This document shows positions 1 to 8,950 of a stretch of 64,000 nt of DNA, piece after piece. Numbering within the stretch: position 1 is the first letter of the stretch; the number at the start of each line of letters is the position of its first letter. The translations under genes and the position numbers were made by a program. The DNA comes from Streptomyces seoulensis. Lineage in GTDB: Bacteria > Actinomycetota > Actinomycetes > Streptomycetales > Streptomycetaceae. The stretch is taken from positions 7,892,353 through 7,956,352 of the forward strand of contig CP054936.1 of NCBI GenBank assembly GCA_013364255.1. Direction: 5' to 3'. Under the pieces are notes generated by a model. That model did not search any database, was not told the DNA's origin, and worked only from the letters and a program-made list of their open reading frames with translations.

Positions 1-2
1 CG

Positions 3-584
3 ATCGCGGTCTCCGGCGGCCGGGACCGCACCCTGCGCCTGTGGGACCTCACGGCGCCCGATCCGGCGGGCACGCCGATCGAGGGCCATGGCGACGCGGT
101 GGGCGCCGTGGCGCTGGCCACGGTGGCCGGCCGGCCGGTCGCCGTCAGCGGCGGCGAGGACGTGCGGGTGTGGGACCTGCGCGGTCGCCGTCCGGCCGGA
201 CCGCCGCTGTTCGACGGCCGGGACGTCCCCGGCGTCACCTCGCTGGCCTGCGGCACGCTGGACGGCCGCCCGCTCGCGCTCGCGGCGTACGGCCACGAGC
301 GGGTGCGGGTGTGGGATCTGGCGGAGCACCGCCGGATCGGCGCCGACGTGCCCGACCGGTACGCCCCCCGGCTGCCGGCGCGCTGGACCGACCCGGCCAC
401 CGGCGACGTCTACGATCTGACCGGCCCGCTCGTGGACCTGGACGGCGACCGGTGGGACGTCGTCGACTACGACGGCATCGAGCCGATCGTCCGCCAGCGT
501 CCCGTGGGCCCCCGTGTCGCTCTGGGCATCGCCGACGCGCACGCCCAGTACGGCTTCGAAGGGGTGGTCACCTCCGGTCAGTAG
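3..584 (+). CDS. WD40-repeat protein, C-terminal part (5' end outside window)
   Basis: The open frame runs in from the left edge, so only about 193 C-terminal residues are visible. Three blade ends of WD40 type are readable (LRLWDL, VRVWDL, VRVWDL), each preceded by a Gly-rich or HGD turn as in beta-propeller repeats. The last 80 or so residues carry no clear blade and end in TSGQ. In actinomycetes such proteins often carry an N-terminal kinase, caspase or NTPase domain; that part is not visible, so the role is unknown. The stop overlaps the convergent nitrate reductase gene by 7 nt. Confidence 0.85.
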   Translation: MAVSGGRDRTLRLWDLTAPDPAGTPIEGHGDAVGAVALATVAGRPVAVSGGEDVRVWDLRGRRPAGPPLFDGRDVPGVTSLACGTLDGRPLALAAYGHERVRVWDLAEHRRIGADVPDRYAPRLPARWTDPATGDVYDLTGPLVDLDGDRWDVVDYDGIEPIVRQRPVGPRVALGIADAHAQYGFEGVVTSGQ

Positions 585-3500
585 ACGTCGCGGACGTAGC
601 GTCCGTCCGCGGCCAGGCGGCGTACCCAGGCGGCGGCCGCCTCGGGGTCCATGCCGCCGTGGCCCGCGGCGACGTCCCTGAGCGCCCGGTCGACGTCCTT
701 GGCCATCCGGCCGGCGTCGCCGCAGACGTAGAAGTGCGCGCCGTCCTGGAGCCACTGCCACAGGCGGGCGCCCTGCTCGCGCATCCGGTCCTGGACGTAG
801 ACCTTGTTGCGCTGGTCGCGGGAGAAGGCGAGGTCGAGCCGGTCGAGGTGGCCGGAGGCCCGGTACGCTTCCAGGTCCTCGCGGTGGTAGAAGTCGGTGG
901 CCCGGCGCTGCTCGCCGAAGAAGAGCCAGTTGGGGCCGGTGTGCCCGCGGGCCAGACGGTCCTCCAGGAAGCCGATGAACGGCGCCACGCCGGTCCCCGG
1001 ACCCACCATGATCATGGGCGCGGCCGGGTCGGCCGGCGGCCTGAAGTGCGGTGAGCGCCGCACATGGACCTGGACCGGGCCGTCGTCCGCGCAGTCGGCG
1101 AGATAGGTCGAGCAGACGCCCTTGCGGTCCCGGCCCAGGGCGCCGGAGTAACGGACGACGGAGACGGTGAGGCGGACCTCGCCGGGCCGGACGAGCGGGC
1201 TGGAGGAGATGGAGTACAGGCGGGGCTGGAGGCGTTTGAGGACCCCCGCCCACTCCGCCGCCGAGGCGCGGACGGGGAACTCGGCGACGAGGTCGGCCGC
1301 CTGGCGTCCCCAGCTCCACTGCGCGAGCGCGTCCTTGTTGTCCGTCCGCAAAAGCCGTCTGAGGCCGTGGTCGCCGGTCCGCTCGGTGACGAACCTGAGC
1401 AGGTCCGTGGTGAGGCGGGAGATGTCCAGCCGGGTGCGCAGCGCCTCCTCCAGCGGCAGGGGCGGGCCGTCGGCGAGGTCGACCGGCTCGTCGGGGTCGA
1501 GGCCGGTGAGGGCGAGCCACTCGGCGACGAGGCCGCTGCCGTTGACGGGCCGGACGCCGAGGGCGTCACCGGCCTCGTAGGCGAGTTCACCGCCCCGGGT
1601 GTCGAAGGCGAACTGCCGTACCTCCTTGTGCGAACCGGGCAGGCTGAGCAGCCTGTTGCCGATCATCAGGGTGGCGAACGGGGACGACCTGCTGTACACC
1701 GGCGGCACGACGGCAGCGGCAGCGGCGGGGGCGGGGGCGACGGCCGGTACGGCGGGCGCGGTGCGGGCGGGCGCGGGCGTCCCGTCCGGGCGCGCGACGG
1801 CCGCTTCCCCGGCGGTCGTGGCCAGGGCGACGCTCACCCGGTCGAGCCACTGCCCGGCGGTCTCCTCGAAGTCGGGTTCGCAGTCGGTCCGGGGCAGGAG
1901 GCGGGCGGCGCCGAGGGCGGCGAGGCGTTCGTCGAGCCGGCGGCCGTGGCCGCAGAAGTCGTCGTAGCCGGAGTCGCCGAAGGCGAGGACCGCGTACCGG
2001 ACGTCCTCCAGCCGCGGGGCGTCGGGGGCGGACAGGGCCTGCCAGAAGACGGTGCCGTTGTCGGGGGCGTCGCCGTCGCCGAAGGTGCTGGTGACGAGGA
2101 GCGCGTCGGTGCCGGGGCCGAGGCGGTCCCAGGTCGCCTCGGTCATCGGCAGCACCTCGGCGGCGCGGCCCGCCCGGGCGAGGTGTGCGGCGGCGCCGGT
2201 GGCGAACTGCTCGGCGGTGCCCGTCTGGGAGGCCCACAGGACGAGCAGGCGGCGGGCGGGTACGGCCCGCGGTGCGCCGGCCCGCGGGTCCGCCCGGACG
2301 CCGGCGGGTGCGGCGGCGGCCGGTACGGCGGCGGTGGCCGCGCGGGAGAACACGCCGGCGAGGACGCCCTCGACCCACCGGGCCCGGCCGTGCTCGAAGG
2401 GCGCGTCCGGCGGCAGGACGGGGACGCTCCCGTCGGGCGGGGCCAGGGCGAGGCCGGACAGGTAGCCGGCGAGGTAACGGCGCTCCGGCTCGGCGAGAGG
2501 GGCGGGGGAGAGGTCGGTGACGCCGAACAGGCCGGCCAGGGCGTGGACGGGCGAGTCCGCGGGGGCGGCCGCCGCAGCGGCGGCCGGTGCGGGCGCCGCG
2601 GCAGGGGGCACGGAGGAGAGGGACGCGGAGGAGAGGGACGGGGAGCCGGGGGGCGGGGCAGCGGGTGTCACGGGTGTGGCCTCCGGCTGGGGAGTCGGGC
2701 GGGCCGCCGGGGCAGGGGCGGCCGCTCCGGCGAGGGCGACGGCGCAGGCCTTGAACCCGGGCTGGAAGGAGATCGGGTCGACGGCGTCGTGGGTGACGGC
2801 GTTGACGCTGAGGTACGCGCCGAACAGGTCGTTCCAGTGCATGGGCGCGAAACAGACGCCGGGCAGGACCCGGTCGGTGACCACGACGGGCAGCACGGCG
2901 CGCCCGCGCCGGGAGGCCACCTCCAGGAAGTCGCCGTCCGCGACCCCGAGGCCGTCGGCGTCCTCGGGGTGCACCTCGACGAAGGGGCCGGGGGCGAGCT
3001 TGTTGAGCTGGGCGACCTTGCCGGTCTTGGTCAGCGTGTGCCACTGGTGCGGGAGGCGGCCGGTGCTCAGGACGAACGGGTAGTCGTCGTCGGGGAGTTC
3101 GGCGGGCGGCAGGTGCGGGCGGGCGTAGAACCGCGCACGGCCGCTCGCGGTGGGGAAGGCGAGCCGGGGACGGCTGCCGTCCTCGCGCACCAGGAGGGTC
3201 TGGCTGACGCCGTCGTTGAGGTAGCGGATCGGGTTGCGGTCCGGGCCGTCGGCGGCCGGCGCGGGCCACTGCACGGGAGCGGCCCGCAGCCGCGCGTAGT
3301 CGACTCCCCGCAGGTCCCAGCCGGTCGCCGGGTTCCACGCCTGCTTCAGCTCCTCGAACACCTCCTCGGCGCAGGTGTGCGAGAAGCCGCCGGCGAAGCC
3401 CATCGCCCGGGCCACCCGTGCGATCAACTCCCAGTCGGGCAGGGCCTGTCCGGGCGGATCGACGACACCCGGCACGAGGGTCAGGTTCCGCTCGGAGTTG

Positions 3501-4903
3501 ACCATGACGCCGTCGGACTCCGCCCACAGCGTGGCGGGCAGCACCACATCGGCGTGGGCGTTGGTCTCCGTCTCGGCGAACACGTCCTGCGTGACCACGA
3601 GTTCGGCCGCCGCCAGACCGGCCAGGACGGTCCTGCGATTGGCCACCGAGGCGACCGGGTTGGTGCAGATGATCCAGCAGGCCTTGATGTCGCCGGCCGC
3701 CATCCGCTCGAACATCTCGACGGTGCCGCGCCCGGACTCGGTGCGCAGCGAACCCGCCGGCACGCCCCAGAGGTTCTCGGTGAAGGCGCGCTCGGCGTCG
3801 ACCAGGACCGAGCGCTGGCCGGGCAGGCCCGGGCCCATGTAGCCCATCTCCCGGCCGCCCATCGCGTTGGGCTGGCCGGTCAGCGAGAACGGTCCGGCGC
3901 CCGGGCGGCAGATGGCGCCGGTGGCCAGGTGCAGGTCGATGAGGGCGTTGGTGTTCCAGGTGCCGTGGACGGACTGGTTCAGGCCCATGGTCCAGCAGCT
4001 CATCCACGCGCCGGCCTCGCCGATCCACCGGGCGGCCCGCCGAATGTCGGCCTCCGGTACGCCCGTGATCTCCGCGACCTTGGCCGGCGGGTAGTCCGCG
4101 AGGAAGGCGGGCATCTCCTCCCAGCCCTCGGTGAACTCGGCGATGAACTCCTCGTCGGTGTGGCCGTCGGCCACCAGCAGGTGCAGCAGGCCGTTGAGCA
4201 GCGCGAGATCGGTGCCGGGGCGGACGGGGAGGAAGAGGTCGGCCCGGTCGGCGGTGGCGGTGCGCCGCGGGTCGACGACGATCAGCCGGGCGCCCGCCGA
4301 CTTGACCCGGTCCATCATGCGCAGGAAGAGGATGGGGTGGCAGTCGGCCATGTTGGCGCCGATGACGAGGAACACGTCCGCGTGGTCGAAGTCCTGGTAG
4401 GAGCCGGGCGGTCCGTCCGCGCCCAGCGACAGTTTGTAGCCGGAGCCCGCCGACGCCATGCACAGGCGGGAGTTGGACTCGATGTGGCTGGTCCGCACGA
4501 AGCCCTTGGCCAGCTTGTTGGCCAGGTACTGGGCCTCCAGGGACATCTGCCCGGACACGTAGAAGGACAGCGCGTCCGGTCCGTGCTCGTCCAGGATCGC
4601 CCGCAGCCGGCCGGCGACCGTGGCGACGGCCTCGTCCACGTCCGTCGGGACGGGCCGGGCGCCGCGTCCGGCGCGGACCAGCGCCCGGTCCAGGCGGCCG
4701 GGCGCGGCCATCATGTCCGCGCTGGTGGCGCCCTTCGTGCACAGCCGGCCGCGGTTGGCGGGATGCGCCCGGTCCCCGGCGGCCCGCGCCACCCGGCGCC
4801 GGCCGTCGGCCGGGTCGCGCACCACGTCCAGCACCATCCCGCAGCCGACCCCGCAGTACGAGCACACCGTGCGCACGCTCTCCTTCTCCGAGCCGGCTGC
4901 CAT
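578..4903 (-). CDS. Assimilatory nitrate reductase fused to CysJ-like diflavin reductase
   Basis: A cytoplasmic molybdoenzyme of about 1441 residues joined to its own electron-supply module. The N-terminus has a [4Fe-4S] motif (C14, C17, C21, C55) followed by the molybdopterin-guanine-dinucleotide domain of the NasA/NarB family up to about residue 750. After an Ala/Pro-rich linker come a flavodoxin (FMN) domain near residue 885 (WASQTGT), an FAD-binding reductase domain (RLYSISSSP near 1225) and an NADPH site (GPGTGVAPF near 1297), ending in VRDVY as in CysJ/P450 reductases. NADPH electrons would thus reach Mo within one chain and reduce nitrate to nitrite. A GTG exists at 4921, but GGAGGGAGG sits just before the ATG at 4903, so 4903 is preferred. 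The substrate is inferred from family and from the GlnR-type box upstream. Confidence 0.9.
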   Translation of the reverse strand: MAAGSEKESVRTVCSYCGVGCGMVLDVVRDPADGRRRVARAAGDRAHPANRGRLCTKGATSADMMAAPGRLDRALVRAGRGARPVPTDVDEAVATVAGRLRAILDEHGPDALSFYVSGQMSLEAQYLANKLAKGFVRTSHIESNSRLCMASAGSGYKLSLGADGPPGSYQDFDHADVFLVIGANMADCHPILFLRMMDRVKSAGARLIVVDPRRTATADRADLFLPVRPGTDLALLNGLLHLLVADGHTDEEFIAEFTEGWEEMPAFLADYPPAKVAEITGVPEADIRRAARWIGEAGAWMSCWTMGLNQSVHGTWNTNALIDLHLATGAICRPGAGPFSLTGQPNAMGGREMGYMGPGLPGQRSVLVDAERAFTENLWGVPAGSLRTESGRGTVEMFERMAAGDIKACWIICTNPVASVANRRTVLAGLAAAELVVTQDVFAETETNAHADVVLPATLWAESDGVMVNSERNLTLVPGVVDPPGQALPDWELIARVARAMGFAGGFSHTCAEEVFEELKQAWNPATGWDLRGVDYARLRAAPVQWPAPAADGPDRNPIRYLNDGVSQTLLVREDGSRPRLAFPTASGRARFYARPHLPPAELPDDDYPFVLSTGRLPHQWHTLTKTGKVAQLNKLAPGPFVEVHPEDADGLGVADGDFLEVASRRGRAVLPVVVTDRVLPGVCFAPMHWNDLFGAYLSVNAVTHDAVDPISFQPGFKACAVALAGAAAPAPAARPTPQPEATPVTPAAPPPGSPSLSSASLSSVPPAAAPAPAAAAAAAPADSPVHALAGLFGVTDLSPAPLAEPERRYLAGYLSGLALAPPDGSVPVLPPDAPFEHGRARWVEGVLAGVFSRAATAAVPAAAAPAGVRADPRAGAPRAVPARRLLVLWASQTGTAEQFATGAAAHLARAGRAAEVLPMTEATWDRLGPGTDALLVTSTFGDGDAPDNGTVFWQALSAPDAPRLEDVRYAVLAFGDSGYDDFCGHGRRLDERLAALGAARLLPRTDCEPDFEETAGQWLDRVSVALATTAGEAAVARPDGTPAPARTAPAVPAVAPAPAAAAAVVPPVYSRSSPFATLMIGNRLLSLPGSHKEVRQFAFDTRGGELAYEAGDALGVRPVNGSGLVAEWLALTGLDPDEPVDLADGPPLPLEEALRTRLDISRLTTDLLRFVTERTGDHGLRRLLRTDNKDALAQWSWGRQAADLVAEFPVRASAAEWAGVLKRLQPRLYSISSSPLVRPGEVRLTVSVVRYSGALGRDRKGVCSTYLADCADDGPVQVHVRRSPHFRPPADPAAPMIMVGPGTGVAPFIGFLEDRLARGHTGPNWLFFGEQRRATDFYHREDLEAYRASGHLDRLDLAFSRDQRNKVYVQDRMREQGARLWQWLQDGAHFYVCGDAGRMAKDVDRALRDVAAGHGGMDPEAAAAWVRRLAADGRYVRDVY

Positions 4904-5260
4904 TCGAGCCTCCCTCCGCACGGCCGTGTCGTCGCGGGGCGCCCGCCGCTCACCGCCGCGAACGGCCCCACGACGAGCACCGTAGAAAGATCGCGTTTCC
5001 GCCCCGTCACGCGCCGGGAACGTCCGGCATTACGCCTCACGCACACCTGCCCGCGCCCGCCTGTGAGGCCACCGCCCCGCGGTTCCGGGCGCCCGGCCGA
5101 CCCCGCTCCTCCGACCGCCCACCATCCGTCGTCGTGGCCGCATCTGCTGACCCATTGGGCCGAAAAGTGCCGCAAGTGCTGTCGCGAACGAATTTTCTCC
5201 TGGCATCTGCCTATCTGTACCGCTCCCGTCCGGGTACGGTCGTGCGGGAGGTGGTGGGCC
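4904..5260. other. Divergent intergenic region, nitrate reductase / GATase-methyltransferase
   Basis: This 357-nt stretch between two divergent starts has no convincing gene. It holds the GlnR-type half-site at 4995-5010 and a locally lower-GC segment around 5150-5220 that could contain the promoter of the rightward gene. No clear -35/-10 pair could be assigned. Confidence 0.5.
4995..5010 (-). promoter_or_regulatory. GlnR-type half-site upstream of nitrate reductase
   Basis: On the minus strand the sequence reads GTGAC, six bases, GAAAC, an exact match to the GTNAC-N6-GAAAC unit described for GlnR boxes of Streptomyces. It lies 92-107 nt upstream of the nitrate reductase ATG. The flanking second half-box is poorly conserved (TTTCT at the expected place). 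GlnR is known to control nitrate assimilation genes in this group, so control of this gene by nitrogen limitation is a reasonable inference. Confidence 0.6.
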
Positions 5261-6538
5261 GTGATCCAGGTGGTGGAGAACGCACCGCAGGAGGGGTCGT
5301 ACGCCATCGGCGCCGGGCTGGCGGCGGCCGGCCTGCCGGTCCGGGTCTGCCGGGTCTGGGCCGGCGAGCCGGTGCCGCGCACGACCGACGGCATGGTGGC
5401 GCTGGTGGTGCTCGGCGGGCCGATGTCCGCCTGCCGGGACTTCCCGGGCCGCGCCGAGGAACTGGCCCTGCTGCGGGCCGCGCTGGCCGCCGAGGTGCCG
5501 GTGCTGGGCGTGGGTCTGGGCGCGCAGTTGCTGGCGGTCGCGGCGGGCGGCGCCGCCCGGCCCGGCGACGGGGCGCAGATCGGCTGGGGCGAGGTGGCGA
5601 TGGCCGAGGCCGCCCACGACGACCCGCTGTTCGCCGCCGTACCCGAACGGCTGCGGGTGCTGCACTGGCACAGCGACACGATGGACCTGCCGGCCGGTGC
5701 CACGCTCCTCGCCTCCTGCGACCGCTACCCGGTGCAGGCGTTCCGCGTCGGCGGCTCGGCCTGGGGCGCCCAGTTCCACCTGGAGGCGGACGCGACGGCG
5801 GTGCGGGCGTTCGCCGGCGCGTTCCCCCGGGAAGCGGCCACCGCGCCCGGTCTGCCGGCGGAGGCGCCCGCGGAACTGGCCGCCCTCGCCCGCCACCGCG
5901 ACGGCGTGTTCAAGCGCTTCGCCGCCTTCGTCGCGGAGCGCGCCGAACAGACGGCGACACGCGCCTTCTTCACCCGCCGGGCGGCCACCTGGGAGGAGAG
6001 GTTCGCCGGCGACAACCCCCGCTACGACGCGGCGGCCCGGCGGATGGGACTGCGCCCCGGACAGCGCGTGCTCGACCTGGGCTGCGGCACCGGCCGGGTG
6101 CTTCCCGCGCTGCGCGCCCAGGTCGGCGCCGAGGGGGTCGTCGCGGGCATCGACCTCACCCCCGCCATGCTCACGGCCGCCGTGCGCGAGGGCCGCGACC
6201 GGGACGGCGGGCTGCTGGTGGCCGACGCCTGCCGGCTGCCGCTCCCCTCCGGCGCGGTGGACGGCGTCTTCAGCGCGGGCCTGGTCGACCACGTCCCCGA
6301 CCCGGCGGCGGCGTTGCGCGAATGGGCCAGGGTGACGGCTCCCGGCGGCGTCCTGCTCCTGTTCCACCCCTCGGGCCGCGCCGAACGCGCCGCCCGCCAC
6401 GGCCGGCCCCTCGACCCCGCCGACCCGCTGGCCGAGGAGAACCTGCGCCCCGCGCTGCGGACGTCCGGCTGGGACCCGGTGTGCTACGAGGACGCCCGGC
6501 GGCACTTCCTGGCCCGCGCGGTACGCCTCGGCGGCTGA
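5261..6538 (+). CDS. Degenerate class I glutamine amidotransferase fused to SAM methyltransferase
   Basis: Two domains in 425 residues. Residues 1-200 resemble GMP-synthase-type class I glutaminases, including LVVLGGPMS near residue 45 and the His-Glu end of the triad in AQFHLEA near residue 170. The nucleophile elbow, normally GxCLGxQ, reads GVGLGAQ: the catalytic Cys is Gly85 (codon GGT at 5513), so glutamine hydrolysis is not expected. Residues 230-425 form a class I methyltransferase with the SAM motif VLDLGCGTG near residue 271 and a DLTP/FSAGLVDHV continuation. The GTG at 5261 is chosen because GGGAGG precedes it and the glutaminase homology starts there; the frame stays open far upstream but only as antisense of the nitrate reductase. 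Substrate unknown. Confidence 0.8.
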   Translation: MIQVVENAPQEGSYAIGAGLAAAGLPVRVCRVWAGEPVPRTTDGMVALVVLGGPMSACRDFPGRAEELALLRAALAAEVPVLGVGLGAQLLAVAAGGAARPGDGAQIGWGEVAMAEAAHDDPLFAAVPERLRVLHWHSDTMDLPAGATLLASCDRYPVQAFRVGGSAWGAQFHLEADATAVRAFAGAFPREAATAPGLPAEAPAELAALARHRDGVFKRFAAFVAERAEQTATRAFFTRRAATWEERFAGDNPRYDAAARRMGLRPGQRVLDLGCGTGRVLPALRAQVGAEGVVAGIDLTPAMLTAAVREGRDRDGGLLVADACRLPLPSGAVDGVFSAGLVDHVPDPAAALREWARVTAPGGVLLLFHPSGRAERAARHGRPLDPADPLAEENLRPALRTSGWDPVCYEDARRHFLARAVRLGG

Positions 6539-6585
6539 CCGCTCCGTACGGCGGCCCGGCGGCGGCCCGCACGCCCCGCTCGGGC

Positions 6586-6616
6586 GGCGCCGGTGCGCGG
6601 TGAGCGTTCCGGCGCC
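6586..6616. terminator. Hairpin between convergent genes
   Basis: Perfect 8-bp arms GGCGCCGG and CCGGCGCC with a 15-nt loop lie between the convergent methyltransferase-fusion and PAP2 genes. There is no T-run, as is common in this GC range; it could serve both directions. Confidence 0.4.
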
Positions 6617-6654
6617 GGCCCCGGGGGCGGCGCGCCGCCCGGTCCCGGGTGGGA

Positions 6655-8031
6655 TCAGGCGAGTTCGGGCTGCGGTTCGGGCCGCGGCACCGGCGGCGCG
6701 GTCCGCGGAGCCGCCGCCCACAGTTTCGTGGTCCGTACGTAGTGGTGGATCACCGAGGCCAGCGCCAGCAGGAGGAGCGGCCCGTACAGCCACGGGCGGG
6801 CGGCCAGCTCCGTCGGCAGCCAGCGGTACGCCACCAGCAGCGCGGTGAACACCACCGAGCCGTGGACGACCAGCCGGACGGCGGAGCGGTCCCAGCCCCG
6901 CGCGAACGCGCGCATCACCGCTTCGATCGTCAGCGCGAACACCCCGCCGGCGATCAGGTCGGCGCCGTAGTGGTAGCCGAAGCCCAGCGTCGCCGTGAGC
7001 GTGGCGACCAGCCAGAACGCACCGGCGAACCGCATCAGCCGCGAGCCCTCGCGGGAGTGGATGAACAGCGAGGTGGCCCACGCCGTGTGCAGGCTCGGCA
7101 TGCAGTTGCGCGGAGTGATCCCGTCGAACAGCATCGCGTGCGGGGCGCCGAGCGGTGGCGGCGTGTTCGGCCACAGGTCGGCCGTCGCCCAGCGCCCGCC
7201 GTCGGCGCCGTAGGCGAAGATCGGCCCGACGACCGGGAAGATCATGTAGATGGCCGGTCCGACCAGGCCGATGACCAGGAAGGTGCGCACCAGGTGGTGC
7301 TGCGGGAAGCGGCGCTCGAACGCCACGTTCCGCAGCTGGTACAGCCCGACGATCGCCGCCGCCAGGGGGAGCTGGCCGTAGACCAGGTGCAGGGAGTAGT
7401 AGCCGAACGAACCGGTGGCGTTCACCAACTGTCCGACGAGCCACGATGGGTTGCCCAGCGCGTGATCGGCCGTCGCCACGTACTGGTCGAGCACCAGGGG
7501 ACGCGTCTTCGACGTGATGAGCAGCCAGGTGTCGCCCGTCTTGTGGCCGGCCACCAGCAGCAGACCCAGCCCGACGCCCTTCAGCAGCAGCGCCCGCTCC
7601 TGTCCGGTGCGGCGGAGGACCGCGAGGGCGGCACAGCCCAGGATCACCCACAGGGCGCCGTTGCCGAATTCCAGGGGAGCGCCGACGGCCCACCGCACCA
7701 GGAAGAAGACGAGGTCGATGCCGATCGCCGTGCCCATCGCGATGAGCCGCTGCCGCCAGGTGAGCACCACCATGGTCAGCGCGAGACCGGCGTACAGCAA
7801 CGGGCCCGAACTCGGGGTGAAGATCACCTCACGTGCCTGGTTGGTGATCGGCCCCGGCAGGCCGTAGTGCCGGGCGGCGAATTCCAGCGCGACGATGAAT
7901 CCGAGCGTCGCCGCGCCCGCCGCGGTCCACAGCACCATCTGCGGTCGGCGTCGGGGCGCGGAGGCGGTATCAGAACTGCCGTCTCTCTGTGCCGGGATTC
8001 GGGGCGATATTCGTGTGGGGTTGGTTTTCAA
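6655..8031 (-). CDS. PAP2-family integral membrane phosphatase / transferase
   Basis: About 458 residues with roughly ten hydrophobic segments. The PAP2 signature is present: CMPSLHTAW (the conserved Ser-Leu-His) and, later, GYHYGADLIAG carrying the second catalytic His and Asp. The family includes lipid phosphatases and inositol-phosphoryl transferases (Aur1/IPC-synthase-like); the exact lipid substrate cannot be read. The start is uncertain: a TTG at 8031 gives the full frame but has no good ribosome site, and an ATG at 7938 would remove a charged 31-residue N-terminus. The gene faces away from the tautomerase-like gene across an unusually AT-rich segment. Confidence 0.8.
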   Translation of the reverse strand: MKTNPTRISPRIPAQRDGSSDTASAPRRRPQMVLWTAAGAATLGFIVALEFAARHYGLPGPITNQAREVIFTPSSGPLLYAGLALTMVVLTWRQRLIAMGTAIGIDLVFFLVRWAVGAPLEFGNGALWVILGCAALAVLRRTGQERALLLKGVGLGLLLVAGHKTGDTWLLITSKTRPLVLDQYVATADHALGNPSWLVGQLVNATGSFGYYSLHLVYGQLPLAAAIVGLYQLRNVAFERRFPQHHLVRTFLVIGLVGPAIYMIFPVVGPIFAYGADGGRWATADLWPNTPPPLGAPHAMLFDGITPRNCMPSLHTAWATSLFIHSREGSRLMRFAGAFWLVATLTATLGFGYHYGADLIAGGVFALTIEAVMRAFARGWDRSAVRLVVHGSVVFTALLVAYRWLPTELAARPWLYGPLLLLALASVIHHYVRTTKLWAAAPRTAPPVPRPEPQPELA

Positions 8032-8267
8032 TTGTTTGGCTCGTTTACTCGATTTTGGGAGGACGGGTCACTTTTTATATTGTTCGGCATGATTTCCCGG
8101 TGAAGAGTGGCGATCAGGGAGATCGTCGCGAGTTCGAACATGCTAACGCCACGGTGTGGGAGGGTTTCGCTGGTGACGGACGACGCCCGGACGCCCGGTG
8201 GGGCGGGAGCCGTCGGCTCGGGGGAAAATGGTTGCCTTATGAAACCAGGCCGTGTGAAGGGTTCCCC
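8032..8267. promoter_or_regulatory. AT-rich divergent promoter region
   Basis: The segment from about 8020 to 8150 is clearly poorer in GC than its surroundings and separates the divergent PAP2 and tautomerase-like genes. It probably holds both promoters, but no single -35/-10 pair stands out. Confidence 0.4.
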
Positions 8268-8672
8268 ATGCCGCACCTCACCATCGACTGCTCCGCGCCG
8301 CTGGCCGACGCCCTCGACCGGGCGGCCCTGATCGAGGAGCTGCACCCGCTGGTCCTGGCGGACTCGGGGTCGACGGGGGTGTGCAAGACCGTGTTCCGCC
8401 GGGCCGAGACGTACGTCGGGGACGGCGCGGACGCGGACGGGGGGAGTGGGGGGAGCGGCTTCGTGCACGTGGAGGTCGGCCTCATGCCCGGACGCTCCGA
8501 GGCGTTGAAGGCGCGGCTGTCCGAGCACATCCTGAGCCTGCTCGTGGCCCGCCTCCCGGCGGGCGGGGCGACCTGTTCGGTCGAGGTGCGGGACCTGGCC
8601 GGCTCCTACCGCCTGTTCCCCACCGCGCGCTCGCCCCGGCGCAGGGGCGCGCCGGTGAGCGCCCGCCCGTGA
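8268..8672 (+). CDS. 5-carboxymethyl-2-hydroxymuconate isomerase-like tautomerase
   Basis: A 134-residue protein starting MPHLTI, where removal of Met would expose Pro as the N-terminal catalytic base typical of CHMI and the wider tautomerase superfamily. The central segment (GFVHVEVGLMPGRS, then LLVARLPAGG) matches the CHMI layout. The ATG at 8268 follows GAAGGG with good spacing. CHMI acts in homoprotocatechuate breakdown, but no other gene of that pathway is nearby, so the true substrate is open. A Gly/Asp-rich loop (residues 47-62) and an Arg-rich tail look disordered. Confidence 0.7.
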   Translation: MPHLTIDCSAPLADALDRAALIEELHPLVLADSGSTGVCKTVFRRAETYVGDGADADGGSGGSGFVHVEVGLMPGRSEALKARLSEHILSLLVARLPAGGATCSVEVRDLAGSYRLFPTARSPRRRGAPVSARP

Positions 8673-8950
8673 ACGCCGGGTACGCGGCCGCCGCGCCGGC
8701 CGACACGGTGCGACTGGTGCGACTGGTGCGGCCGGGGAGCGCGGTCCGGTGAGGCCGGCGCTCGGGATGCGCGGGCGGTGCGGCCGGGGTTCGGGATGCG
8801 CGGGCGGCGTCGCTGCGCAAGCGTGGGCCGTGGGCGGCCGGCGCGCTGCGCGGCGCGGCGCGGAGCTCCGGCCGTCGACCGGTGACTCGGCGCCTCGCCG
8901 CCGAGCTGGGGGTCTTTTCCGTTCCGGCGTTCACCTTTCCGGAGCTTTCC

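Noticed and set aside
1064..5260. Long plus-strand open frame continuous with the amidotransferase-methyltransferase gene
   Set aside because: It is antisense to the well-conserved nitrate reductase, has low-complexity Gly/Arg/Val content and no domain; the real gene starts at the GTG at 5261 with its own ribosome site.
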